Positions 24,297-33,400 of a stretch of DNA of 64,000 bases are shown here, piece by piece. The notes below the pieces were generated by a model, which did no database searches, was not told the DNA's origin, and was given only the letters and a program-made list of their open reading frames with translations. The stretch's first letter is position 1. Every line of letters starts with the position of its first letter. The stretch is from Chloracidobacterium sp. Lineage in GTDB: Bacteria > Acidobacteriota > Blastocatellia > Pyrinomonadales > Pyrinomonadaceae. A program made the translations under genes and the position numbers. The stretch lies in assembly GCA_016711345.1 (NCBI GenBank), contig JADJTD010000001.1, positions 1,240,001 through 1,304,000 on the forward strand, in the 5' to 3' direction.

Positions 24297-24944
24297 CTAC
24301 GAACTTCTGCGTTTTTCGTGACGCGACGGCACTGAATATGGCCGCGAGGTTTCGCCTGCTGCGACCTCTACTTCCATTTCACGCTCTAAAGCGGTGCCCT
24401 CTGTAACAGGCAAAGTGCCGGGAACCATCGACTCACGCGATTCGGACTCAAACGTATCGCGGCGATCTTTTACTGATTCCTTCATGATCTTGTCCTGAAG
24501 CATCATGATAGCGTGTACAAGCATTTCGGGCCGGGGCGGACAGCCGGGAACGTAAATATCAACCGGCACGATCTTATCAACGCCCTGAACGATGGCATAA
24601 TTATCAAATACACCGCCCGATGTAGCACAAGCACCCATCGAGATAACCCATTTAGGCTCAGGCATTTGATCGTAAATTCTGCGAAGCACCGGAGCCATCT
24701 TTCGTGAAACGCGGCCCGAGACTATCATTACGTCTGCCTGTCTAGGCGAGGCTCGAAATGTCTCAGCACCAAACCTTGAAAGATCGTTGCGGGCAGAAAC
24801 AGTATTCATCATTTCGATCGCGCAGCAAGCGAGGCCGAACGTTGCCGGCCAAAGGCTCGATTTGCGTGCCCAATTGACAATGGCATCGAGTCTGACGGTC
24901 ACCACGTCGGGTAGCGAGTCGAATAGATTATTTTCTAAGCCCAT
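24297..24944 (-). CDS. nuoB: NADH-quinone oxidoreductase subunit B
   Basis: The subunit holding the last [4Fe-4S] cluster (N2) beside the quinone site. Start chosen at 24944 (MGLENNLFDSLPD), the usual family start; an earlier in-frame start at 25022 would add residues encoded by a repeat. The tandem cysteines are in GLACCAIEMM, further ligands in MGACATSGG and VPGCPPRPE. Relative to typical NuoB it has a hydrophilic C-terminal extension of about 50 residues rich in Glu, Ser and Arg. Confidence 0.95.
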   Translation of the reverse strand: MGLENNLFDSLPDVVTVRLDAIVNWARKSSLWPATFGLACCAIEMMNTVSARNDLSRFGAETFRASPRQADVMIVSGRVSRKMAPVLRRIYDQMPEPKWVISMGACATSGGVFDNYAIVQGVDKIVPVDIYVPGCPPRPEMLVHAIMMLQDKIMKESVKDRRDTFESESRESMVPGTLPVTEGTALEREMEVEVAAGETSRPYSVPSRHEKRRSS

Positions 24945-24956
24945 AATTGAATAGTT

Positions 24957-25021
24957 TACCGAGTTTCCAGAGTTCAGCGAGTTACGAGTCTGAAAACTCG
25001 CCGAACTCTGCGAACTCGCCA
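24957..25021. repeat. Short repeats with inverted arms between nuoA and nuoB
   Basis: The gap of about 80 bp consists of GAGTT-type repeats (CAGAGTTCAGCGAGTT) followed by the inverse (AACTCGCCGAACTCTG), giving an imperfect hairpin. It produces a spurious N-terminal extension on nuoB. Confidence 0.55.
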
Positions 25022-25025
25022 CTTC

Positions 25026-25514
25026 CTAAGCAGCTATCTTCATCCTCGCGGCTTCTTCGCGGCGAATTTTGAGCATTGCTTTTGCTTCTTCGCGGGCCTC
25101 CGCACGGGCCTGTAGGCCCCAATCGAAAACGCCTTTTTTCCAAACGTATATATAACCGATGACAAGTGTCGAAACAAATACCATTATTTCGATAAAAGCT
25201 ATTGTGCCAAACGCTATCCCGCTGAGTTTTTCTTCTGCCATCAGGCTCTTGAAAGCAACCGCAAACGGAATGATGAAAAGGACTTCGATATCGAACAAAA
25301 GGAAAACTACAGCAACAATATAAAACTTGATCGAGAACTTATCTCGAGCAGAGCCCACCGGGTCTTTGCCGCATTCGTACGGCATTAGTTTTATTGCTGT
25401 TCTCTTGCGCGGACCGATAAGCTGCGTGACAAGTAACTGACTCACACCGAAACCCGCAGCGACCAAAAACATGATCGCTATCGGAACGTAATCGAACACA
25501 TTGTATTCAGACAT
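25026..25514 (-). CDS. nuoA: NADH-quinone oxidoreductase subunit A
   Basis: A 162-residue membrane subunit and the first gene of the nuo operon. It has three membrane helices and the conserved KLMPYECGKDPVGSARDKFSIKFY-type loop (cysteine of the TM1-2 loop lies in YECGKDP near the quinone site). FLLFDIEVLFIIPFA is the conserved acidic helix. The C-terminus is extended by a charged tail (RAEAREEAKAMLKIRR). A promoter-like sequence lies about 100 bp upstream. Confidence 0.96.
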   Translation of the reverse strand: MSEYNVFDYVPIAIMFLVAAGFGVSQLLVTQLIGPRKRTAIKLMPYECGKDPVGSARDKFSIKFYIVAVVFLLFDIEVLFIIPFAVAFKSLMAEEKLSGIAFGTIAFIEIMVFVSTLVIGYIYVWKKGVFDWGLQARAEAREEAKAMLKIRREEAARMKIAA

Positions 25515-25610
25515 TTACGGGCTGCCGTCCTTTTCCGGTTTTCCAACATCAAGTGAAGAAAATACCGCTCTTAATTAACTCAAAACATTGAGAATTTTGG
25601 CACAAACTCA

Positions 25611-25639
25611 ATCGTAAGTTAAGCGTTCAATAGTGTCAA
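25611..25639 (-). promoter_or_regulatory. Probable sigma-70-type promoter of the nuo operon
   Basis: On the minus strand TTGACA (25639-25634) is followed after exactly 17 bases by TACGAT (25616-25611). This puts the transcript start near 25604, about 90 bases before the nuoA start. The -35 is perfect and the -10 matches four of six positions. Confidence 0.6.
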
Positions 25640-25811
25640 GGTGTCTAAATCAGCACAATTCGACCGTCCAAAGAAAACTCGAAATCAAGACTCCGCCGCA
25701 GTTTTTTCGTAACGTCTGTGTGTTTAGCTTTGCGATCTCTGTATTACAGCCAATTCCCCACCTCTAAATGACAGCAAACGGAGGGGTTTGACTATCAAAA
25801 CGAAACCAATA

Positions 25812-26010
25812 ATGCCTGATGCAATTGACGAGGGTGTGAATACTGGACGAGAAGCGTCAGCGCGCTCCAAAATGGCTGTGATGTCAGGCTAAATACATGA
25901 TCTGCAAGGGTTTATCAGAAAGCATGTCAAAAAAAGCCATTTTGTGACCCCAAAAAGCCATCGGAGACCCCCCAAAAAGCCATCGGAGACACCCAAAAAG
26001 CCATCGGCAA
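25812..26010. repeat. 21-22 bp tandem array with long flank, locus 3
   Basis: Units beginning AAAAAGCC start at 25931, 25952, 25974 and 25995 (spacing 21, 22, 21), with the core AAAAAGCCATCGGAGACC. The preceding 120 bp, from AATAATGCCTGATGCAATT through AAATACATGATCTGCA, match the flank of locus 1. The rest of the 760-bp gap between the nuo promoter and the gene at 26275 holds the CACAAAGG-type repeat and no gene I can support. Confidence 0.75.
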
Positions 26011-26109
26011 ATCTCAGTTTTTTTTACTAAAAAAGACGTGGCATTAGTTCCGAGCCGCTTCATAAATATCGATAATTTCCGTGATCTAAAATGGACCAGC
26101 AATACCGCT

Positions 26110-26215
26110 ATGGCATCTGTGCCCTCTGTGTATTCACATTCGTGTTCTCTGTGTTAAAAGATCAGCTAAACACAAAGGTCACTGAGGTAAAGAAACAGAG
26201 GCCACAAAAAAACAA
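26110..26215. repeat. Degenerate CACAAAGG-type inverted repeat
   Basis: TGCCCTCTGTGT and TTCTCTGTGTTAAAAG are followed by AACACAAAGG and AAACAGAGGCCAC, giving a degenerate inverted repeat related to the perfect one at 27524-27596 and the one near 60412. Confidence 0.45.
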
Positions 26216-26274
26216 CTAAATTTCAAATTGACCCATTACCAAAACATTTATTCATTGACCCCAAATATAAGCGT

Positions 26275-27240
26275 ATGGTAACTTTAATGTTGGCGAAGTA
26301 CATCGCCAAACCGCCGTTTTCCTCCAATCTTTCAGGTAATTGCATAGTGATCTCAGGTTTTAATACAGACGTAAAATTCGACGACGTCGTCTATCATATC
26401 CAGACAGAAGATAAAGGCCTTAAGTCGCGCCTTATTGTCTCACTGGTCTATGATCGTGGGACAATTCTCGCCAGCAGGCGCTCGTCTTACGAAGATATTG
26501 CTAACGAAACACTCGATGAAAATGTGCTTGCGGAACGGCTTCAGAAACAGCACAAGCTTATATGCGCAGCGGTTAAGGCCGGCAGGATAAACGACCTGAA
26601 GGCAATGACCGACGACATCGGCAAAAAACCTTCGAGCGAAAAGGCAGAGCAGGTAACGGAGGTTCAAGCTGCCTACGAGCCGATCGTCAATAAACCTCAG
26701 CCGATCGGCGTGGTCGATCTGCACACGGTCGTTACCTATAGTTCTCCCGCTTCGGCTGACGAATTGTCTCCGACGCCTATTTCAATGCCCGACGACGGCG
26801 CAATTTCCAGTCTGGACCTTGAGATACTCGATGACGGCCCGATCTTTGACGCAGTATGCATCGTCGAGGAAGAAACTGTTCTTGATGCAGAAGCTGTAGC
26901 GGTTGTCAGTGAGCTTTCCGGCACCGACCGGCCTACACATAATAAGCTCAGCCTCGAGTTGCTCGGCGAAACAAAATTCAAAGGCGGCGACCGCTCCACC
27001 GTCAATATAATGGTTTGCCGAGGCACCACCCGCAAGGTCGTTACCGACGCGCAGATAATGATAAAGGTTCTCGGATCGAGCTTCAGGCCGCTGATCTTTC
27101 ACGCCAAGACCGACCAAAACGGGCTTGCAAAGGTTCATCTGCAATTGCCTCACTTTCAAGCCGGTCGTGCCGCTGTTCTAATTCGAGCGATCAGCAGCGG
27201 TGAAGAACTTGAACTGCGGCGCATTGTCACGCCGGGCTGA
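26275..27240 (+). CDS. Uncharacterised two-domain protein
   Basis: A 321-residue protein of unknown function. Start is M1 (26275) or M5 (26287). The first 110 residues (FNTDVKFDDVVYHIQTEDKG and SLVYDRGTILASRRSSYEDI) form a compact domain that I recall as widespread in acidobacterial genomes with no assigned role. A disordered acidic linker spans about 115-215. The last 100 residues (LSLELLGETKFKGGDRSTV to ELRRIVTPG) look like an Ig-like or transthyretin-like beta-sandwich. There is no signal peptide. It precedes thiS by 68 bp on the same strand, but a link to thiamine synthesis is not implied. Confidence 0.75.
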   Translation: MVTLMLAKYIAKPPFSSNLSGNCIVISGFNTDVKFDDVVYHIQTEDKGLKSRLIVSLVYDRGTILASRRSSYEDIANETLDENVLAERLQKQHKLICAAVKAGRINDLKAMTDDIGKKPSSEKAEQVTEVQAAYEPIVNKPQPIGVVDLHTVVTYSSPASADELSPTPISMPDDGAISSLDLEILDDGPIFDAVCIVEEETVLDAEAVAVVSELSGTDRPTHNKLSLELLGETKFKGGDRSTVNIMVCRGTTRKVVTDAQIMIKVLGSSFRPLIFHAKTDQNGLAKVHLQLPHFQAGRAAVLIRAISSGEELELRRIVTPG

Positions 27241-27308
27241 TCTCACAAGATCTCAGATCTCAAATTTCAAATTTGAAATTAACGCGGCCAAAGCGGAAGA
27301 TTTAAGAA

Positions 27309-27518
27309 ATGGCCGCTGTAAACATATTACTTAACGGTGAAACCCGCGAAGTTCCCGACGAAATCAAATTAGAACAACTTCTTGATCTTTTTTCTTTGCC
27401 AAAACAGCGAGTGGCGATCGAGTTGAACGGCGCTGTCGTACGCCGCGCCGATTGGCACGAAACCTTGGTCAACAAAGGCGATAAGATCGAGGTCGTGCAT
27501 TTTGTCGGCGGGGGTTAA
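27309..27518 (+). CDS. thiS: Sulfur carrier protein ThiS
   Basis: A 69-residue ubiquitin-like protein ending in the essential Gly-Gly (HFVGGG). Its C-terminal thiocarboxylate supplies sulfur to the thiazole ring made by ThiG. The body (ILLNGETREVPDE, RVAIELNGAVVRRADW, GDKIEVVHFVGGG) matches ThiS throughout. No TPP riboswitch was recognised upstream. A 30-bp perfect inverted repeat separates it from thiG. Confidence 0.95.
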   Translation: MAAVNILLNGETREVPDEIKLEQLLDLFSLPKQRVAIELNGAVVRRADWHETLVNKGDKIEVVHFVGGG

Positions 27519-27523
27519 TTTTT

Positions 27524-27596
27524 TTCACCACAAAGGCACAAAGAACACAAAGTTAGCACTCTCCTTACTTTGTGTTCTTTGTGCCTTTGTGGTGAA
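27524..27596. promoter_or_regulatory. 30-bp perfect inverted repeat between thiS and thiG
   Basis: The arm at 27524-27553 (TTCACCACAAAGGCACAAAG and onward) is the exact inverse of 27567-27596, with a 13-base loop. The right arm ends 8 bases before the thiG ATG and contains GGTGA, the only visible ribosome-binding sequence, so the hairpin would hide it. Related repeats lie at 26110-26215 and 60412-60472, so the element is a mobile-type palindrome that may have gained a regulatory effect here. Confidence 0.75.
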
Positions 27597-27604
27597 CTTT
27601 TCTT

Positions 27605-28375
27605 ATGTCGGATAGTTTTCTGTTAGCAGGCACAACTTTCAACTCACGTCTCATAATCGGGACAGGCAAATATCGTTCTTATGACGAGATGAAGGCCGCT
27701 CACACGGCGTCCGGAGCAGAAATGGTGACGGTCGCCGTTAATCGTGTGCCGCTGGACGGTAAAACAGAGTCGTTTCTCGATCACCTCAACCCGAAAATGC
27801 GAATCCTGCCGAACACAGCCGGATGTTATGACGCTGAACACGCAATTCGCACGGCAAGGCTTGCCCGCGAGGCTCTCGATACCGAATGGATCAAACTTGA
27901 GGTCATAGGCGATCAGGTGACGCTGCTTCCCGACAACGAACAAACTCTCGAAGCAGCTAAAGTGCTTGTAAAAGAAGGGTTTATCGTCCTGCCGTATTTT
28001 ACCGACGACCTGATAATGGCGAAAAAGCTGCTCGACGCAGGATGTCCGGCTGTGATGCCGCTTGCCGCTCCGATAGGTTCCGGATTGGGGGTGCAAAATC
28101 CTGCTAATTTACGCATTATGCGCGAACAATTACCTGATGCGACTATCATAGTCGATGCCGGAGTCGGTGTCCCGAGCGATGCCGCAATCGCAATGGAACT
28201 CGGTGCCGATGCCATTTTAATGAACACAGCCATCGCCGAATCACGCGATGCCGCGAAAATGGCTACCGCAATGAAACTTGCAGTCGAAGCCGGACGCCTT
28301 GCCTATCTCGCAGGTCGAATGCCAAAGAGGCTTTATGCATCAGCGTCAAGTCCTATCGACGGAGCGATAAAGTAA
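27605..28375 (+). CDS. thiG: Thiazole synthase ThiG
   Basis: A 256-residue TIM-barrel enzyme that makes the thiazole phosphate from deoxyxylulose phosphate, dehydroglycine and ThiS thiocarboxylate. The Schiff-base lysine is K97 in TEWIKLEVIGD; IIGTGKYRSYDEM at the start and the phosphate loop VDAGVGVPSDAAIAMELGAD are typical. Full length. The dehydroglycine would be supplied by ThiO at 37741-38889. No ThiF, ThiE or ThiC gene is present in the window. Confidence 0.97.
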   Translation: MSDSFLLAGTTFNSRLIIGTGKYRSYDEMKAAHTASGAEMVTVAVNRVPLDGKTESFLDHLNPKMRILPNTAGCYDAEHAIRTARLAREALDTEWIKLEVIGDQVTLLPDNEQTLEAAKVLVKEGFIVLPYFTDDLIMAKKLLDAGCPAVMPLAAPIGSGLGVQNPANLRIMREQLPDATIIVDAGVGVPSDAAIAMELGADAILMNTAIAESRDAAKMATAMKLAVEAGRLAYLAGRMPKRLYASASSPIDGAIK

Positions 28376-28378
28376 GGT

Positions 28379-28618
28379 ATGTCAGCTCGGGTATTATTTT
28401 TCGGTGCGACGGCTCATATTGCGAAAAAGCGAGAGGTTAGTGTGACGGTCGGAAATGGATTAACTGCCAACGGAGTTCTTGAGGCTATCGTTTTGCAAAT
28501 CCCGAGTCTCTCGTCCTATGAACTGCATATTTCACTTAACCAGCAATACGCTGATGGCAATGAGATTATTAGCGACGGTGACGAACTTGCTATCTTTACT
28601 GCGGTCTCAGGTGGTTGA
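28379..28618 (+). CDS. moaD: MoaD/ThiS-family sulfur carrier (probable MoaD)
   Basis: A 79-residue ubiquitin-like protein ending in Gly-Gly (FTAVSGG). The pattern VLFFGATAHIAKKREV at the start and ISDGDELAIFTAVSGG at the end fits MoaD, the small subunit of molybdopterin synthase, whose thiocarboxylate is the sulfur donor for the dithiolene. It starts 3 bp after thiG, and its likely partner MoaE is at 29787, with one gene between. A ThiS-like role is possible since thiG adjoins, but a true thiS is already present. Confidence 0.85.
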   Translation: MSARVLFFGATAHIAKKREVSVTVGNGLTANGVLEAIVLQIPSLSSYELHISLNQQYADGNEIISDGDELAIFTAVSGG

Positions 28619-28654
28619 TTTCATTGGTGATCCGCGAATCTCAATAGTCCTAAA

Positions 28655-29767
28655 ATGATCGCGAACGAACAACCAAAACACTTTGGGCACGGCTGGATCA
28701 GCGGAGCTCTTTCGGTGACGTTAGGAGCAATTGGTGTTGGGGCGGTGCTTTGCTTTCACTATCCCTGGGTATTGACCATGCCCGAATTACGCGACTTGTA
28801 TCCCGTACCATATGTTCGCGCACTGCTTCACCTGATTCTTGTTAGCTCATTCGTTCTTGGTGTCATCAGTTTGATCCTGCGTCGCAGCAAAGCGGCAGGA
28901 TTGTCCGGGATCGGATTCACTCTCGCTGCGGCTTTGATGGGCGGCTCGCGGGTGCCTATCGATGGCGAGATGACAAACGGGCCTTTTCTTGGGCTGGACT
29001 GGTTTTTGTTAAACCTCATAGCATTCTCCGCGTTGTTCGTCCCGCTCGAACAGTTGTTTCCTAAAAGAGTCGAGCAACCAATACTTAGGCTAAGTTGGAG
29101 GACGGATCTGACCTACTTCTTTATTAGTGCAGTTTTGGTCCAGCTAACTACGATACTGACACTAAAGCCCGCCATGATCTTTTTTTCCTGGGCAGTAAAT
29201 GCCCAAATACAGGCGTGGATCGGAAGTCTGACCTTCTTTTTGCAGTTTGTGGGAATTCTCCTTGTTGCCGATCTCACGCAATATTGGGTACATAGACTAT
29301 TTCATTCGGTTCCTGTTCTTTGGAGATTTCATGCCGTTCACCACTCGGCAGAATCGATGGATTGGCTTGCTGGCTCCCGACTTCATCTTGTCGATATCGC
29401 CGTGACCCGTGGCATCTCATATATTCCGATATATCTGCTGGGCTTTGCCGAAGCTCCGTTCTTCGCATATATCGCTTTTGTCAGTGTGCATGCGACGTTT
29501 ATTCATTCAAATCTGCGTTTTGAGTTTGGTCCGCTGCGGTGGTTAGTGGCCACGCCACAGTTTCATCATTGGCATCATTGTGCCGACCAAGCCCTGCTTG
29601 ACAAGAATTTTGCGGTCCATTTGCCTGTGTTGGATCGGTTGTTTGGGACCTATTATCTTCCTAAGGGTGTGTGGCCGACCTCTTATGGCGTTATTGACGG
29701 GGTGAAATCGGCAAAAGGCTATTTGGGACAATTGATCCAACCGTTCTTACCAGCAAAAAGGTCATAA
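28655..29767 (+). CDS. Sterol desaturase / fatty acid hydroxylase family membrane protein
   Basis: A 370-residue integral membrane protein with about six to seven helices and the di-iron histidine clusters of the fatty acid hydroxylase superfamily: HRLFH, HAVHH and HHWHH, in that order in the C-terminal half (about residues 215-315). It would hydroxylate or desaturate a lipid or sterol-like substrate. The first 120 residues are an additional hydrophobic region. It sits between the moaD-like gene and moaE, but no molybdenum link is known for this family. The substrate cannot be inferred. Confidence 0.85.
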   Translation: MIANEQPKHFGHGWISGALSVTLGAIGVGAVLCFHYPWVLTMPELRDLYPVPYVRALLHLILVSSFVLGVISLILRRSKAAGLSGIGFTLAAALMGGSRVPIDGEMTNGPFLGLDWFLLNLIAFSALFVPLEQLFPKRVEQPILRLSWRTDLTYFFISAVLVQLTTILTLKPAMIFFSWAVNAQIQAWIGSLTFFLQFVGILLVADLTQYWVHRLFHSVPVLWRFHAVHHSAESMDWLAGSRLHLVDIAVTRGISYIPIYLLGFAEAPFFAYIAFVSVHATFIHSNLRFEFGPLRWLVATPQFHHWHHCADQALLDKNFAVHLPVLDRLFGTYYLPKGVWPTSYGVIDGVKSAKGYLGQLIQPFLPAKRS

Positions 29768-29786
29768 TGTTTAGACAAAGGCTGTC

Positions 29787-30233
29787 ATGGATTTCTGCGA
29801 ACTCACAACCGAACCAATAGACATCACATCCGTTGCACGGCGCGTTGTGCCGCCGGATTGCGGGGCGACGGTGACGCTTGACGGATATGCGCGGCAATTC
29901 ACTAAACAAAAGGACGGGACGACGATTGAGACTCTTTATCTCATTTATGAAGCCTACGAAGAAATGGCCCTGAAAGAGATGCAGAAACTGGTCGATCAGG
30001 CTAAGAAGGAGTTTGAGATCTCAGGCGTCGGCATTGTTCATCGCACCGGCAAACTTGAGATCGGCGAAACAAGCGTAGTCATCTCCGTCGCCTCACCTCA
30101 CCGCAAAGCCGCCTTTGCAGCCTGTGAATGGCTAATCCGCGAACTAAAACGCACCGTACCGATCTGGAAAAAAGAAGTTTACGCCGACGGTGAGAAATGG
30201 GTCGAGGGCGAGGAACTTAAAAGCATTGAATAG
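29787..30233 (+). CDS. moaE: Molybdopterin synthase catalytic subunit MoaE
   Basis: A 148-residue subunit that converts precursor Z to molybdopterin using thiocarboxylated MoaD. The family signatures are visible: GATVTLDGYAR near the start, LYLIYEAYEEMA, IGIVHRTGKLEIGE, and the catalytic KKEVYADGEKWVEGE at the end. It starts 19 bp after the desaturase gene on the same strand. Confidence 0.95.
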   Translation: MDFCELTTEPIDITSVARRVVPPDCGATVTLDGYARQFTKQKDGTTIETLYLIYEAYEEMALKEMQKLVDQAKKEFEISGVGIVHRTGKLEIGETSVVISVASPHRKAAFAACEWLIRELKRTVPIWKKEVYADGEKWVEGEELKSIE

Positions 30234-30303
30234 CAGGTAATTCGTCAATTTAGGGGTCTGTCGCATTTGTGCCTTTACAATTGTGTTTCGGGCGTTTGCC
30301 AGC

Positions 30304-30333
30304 TTGACTTTATTGCAAAACCGCTCATAATAA
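30304..30333 (+). promoter_or_regulatory. Candidate promoter of the large beta-helix protein
   Basis: TTGACT at 30304-30309 is followed by CATAAT after 16 bases or TAATAA after 18. The leader to the ATG at 30447 would be about 105 bases, with AGGAAGAGGAG just upstream of the start as a strong ribosome-binding site. No known riboswitch was recognised in the leader. Confidence 0.5.
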
Positions 30334-30446
30334 ACTGGTCAATTCTGTAAACTTATTTCCGAAATTCGATAATGCCGAGCGATACCCGTTTCGTGCCTTT
30401 GACCGGAAAAACCCCGAAAACTTAAGGAAGAGGAGATTTTTGAATT

Positions 30447-33400
30447 ATGTTGGACAAACAACTTTCTAATAAAAAGAATGTCACAATGCGGTTCATGCTT
30501 GCATTCGTGTTCGCCGTAATGACGGCGTTCGCGGTAAATGTGAGCGCCGCGACATTCGTGGTCAATGACGCAGGTGATGCGAATGACGCCACACCTGGCG
30601 ATGGAGTATGTGCTACTGCAGGAGCAGTATGTTCACTCCGTGCGGCCATCACCGAAGCAAATGCCTTTGCTGGCGCGGATGTTATTACGCTTCCGGCTGG
30701 CACCTATACAACAACGACTGCTGGCACTTTTGAAGATGCTAATGCCAATGGCGATTATGACATTTCATCTTCAATTACTATCAACGGTGCCGGTTCCGGC
30801 ACAACGATCATTCAGGCAAATGCCGCTGCTGCAACAGCAACGGAAAGAGTATTTCACATTGTAACTACTGCGGGTAATACCGTGGCTTTCAATGATGTAA
30901 CGATCCGCAACGGAAATCAGACCGGAACGGCTAATGCCGGCGGTGGAATATTTATCTCGGTAGCGACCACGTTCAGCATGACCAATTCGGTGCTCACGGC
31001 TAACCGATTGGCTCCGAATTCCGGTGTCAATGCTTTTGGCGGCGGCTTGATCGCCATCGGCGCTACCATTACTCTTACTGGAACATCGATCACGAATAAC
31101 AGTGCGGTTCATACAGGAGCTGCTGTCAACGGTTTCGCAGGCGGTATTTACCACCAGCATGGAACGATGACCCTCAACAATTGTGTTGTGAGCGGAAACA
31201 CATCCAGCAGTTTCCACGCGGGTATTCGTTCGCTCGCATCCACAGCAGCTACCGTAACGACTATTAATAACTCAACAATTAGCAATAACATTGCTCAGGG
31301 TATTAATGGAGCGGCTGCCCCGGGCGAAGGCGGCGGAGTCATAACCTTTTCAGGTGGAGCGGGCTCTGCAACATTGAACATCAATTCCTCAACCATCAGC
31401 GGCAATGAAGCCCGAGTGTTAAATGCTCCGGGACTAAACACTGTTGCCGGCGGAATTGAGCAATTCAGCACTTCGACAGGAGCTGCTGTAACCAATATAA
31501 CCAACTCGACAATAAGCGGAAACAGCGCCGATTTTGCAGGTGGAATTTATAGCGACGGAGCTGTTGCTTCTGTCAATTTAAATTTTTCAACTGTTTCAAA
31601 TAACTCGGCACTCAATGCGACTGGTCCGGCTGGCGGCGGTCTTGTTCAGGACACAACCGTAGGCGGCGTAACCAATTTGAAAAACAGCATTGTTGCAAAC
31701 AACACTGGAGTTGGCGGAGCCGACATTGTCGGTGTTATTACTTCTCAAGATTACAATCACGTCGAAAGCACCACAGGCGGCACATTCACGCCTGCCGCTA
31801 ATGATGTTACTGGTAGCGATCCGGCCATCGGCAGTCTGGTAAATAACGGTGGCACCACGCTTACACACAGTCCTGTTGTGGGAAGTCCCGTCATCAATAC
31901 GATCCCTTCGGGAACCAACGACTGCGGAACAGTTGTCACTGTCGATCAGCGTGGCACTGCACGTCCAGTTGGCGGTGCGTGCGAAAAAGGCTCTGTAGAA
32001 ACAGCAGGAGCAACGCCTACGAATACCCCTGTATCATCACCGACTTTCACAAACACATCTACGCCTACAAATACGGCAACGCCGACTAACACGGCCACTG
32101 CGACCAATACGCCGACACCAACTCCGTGCGTACCCAATGTTTTGCACGATAATGGTCCATTGGTTACTAATCCGACGGGCGGCTCAGGCGGTGCTCCTTT
32201 GAGTGCACTGCAAACTGGACTTGGCCTGAACATACTTGGTTTTGCATCAACTGTGGCTGGTAACAATTCGCTTGTAGATGATTTCGTAGTCCCATCTGGC
32301 GGATGGACGATCAACTCTGTGACACTGTTTGGTTACCAGACAGGCTCCACGACAACAAGCACGTTCAACGATGCGAGAGTCCAGATATGGAGCGGAACCC
32401 CGGGCGGCGGCGGAACAGTCGTGTTCGGAGATCTGACAACGAACCGACTTTCATCTACATCCTGGACGGGTGCATACCGTGCCACCGACGCGGCTCCAAC
32501 GGGTACAACGCGACCGATAATGCAGGTAGTGGCTAACATCGGCACAACGCTTCCGGCAGGAACATATTGGATCGAGTACATACTTGGCGGAACACTCGCT
32601 TCGGGTCCGTTCGTGCCACCGGTTTCGTACTTAGGCCTGGTTAATAAGCCGGGATCGAACGCACTGCAAGGAGCCCCTCCCGGAACGACGTTTGCAGCAA
32701 TCATCGACTCGGGTACCGCCCTTGCTCCGCAGGATGTTCCATTCATTCTGAATGGGCCACTGGCTTGCGGTACGCCAACGGCAACTGCAACGGCCTCGCC
32801 TACGGCGACGAACACATCCACTCCTACTAACACGTCAACGCCTACGAATACGGCGACGAATACGCCGACACCTCCGGATACGGTGTGTGATGTAGTCGAG
32901 AACTTCGACGATATTACAAATCTGCCGGGTTGGGTACAGGACAACAACAGCGCTCCGGGCGGACTCACAGGTTGGTTCCAAGGTGCGTTAAATGTATTCC
33001 CTGCACAGGGACAGGCTACTCCTCCGTCACCGACTCCAACGCCCCCGGCGCCGGCTCCATATATTGGTGCTAACTTTAACAACACCACCGGAACGGCTAC
33101 GATCAGCAACTGGTTGTTGACACCTCCTGTTCTTTTGCAAAATGGTGGCCAGCTGACCTTCTATACTCGAACTGTTGATGTAGTTCAGTTCCCGGATCGT
33201 CTGCAGGTCCGCATGAGCACAAACGGAACGAGCTCCAACGTTGGAACTTCACCCACTGATGTTGGCGACTTTACGACACTCTTGCTCGACATCAATCCAA
33301 CCTACACGTTGGCAGGTTATCCGAATACCTGGACACAGTTCACTGTCAACATCAGTGGAATGGGAGCGCCGGCTAAGGGACGTCTCGCTTTCCGTTACTT

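Noticed and set aside
27241..27308. TPP riboswitch before thiS
   Set aside because: The 68 bp before thiS consist of short palindromes; none of the conserved TPP aptamer segments was visible.
30334..30446. c-di-GMP riboswitch in the leader of the beta-helix gene
   Set aside because: Conserved GEMM core segments were not found.
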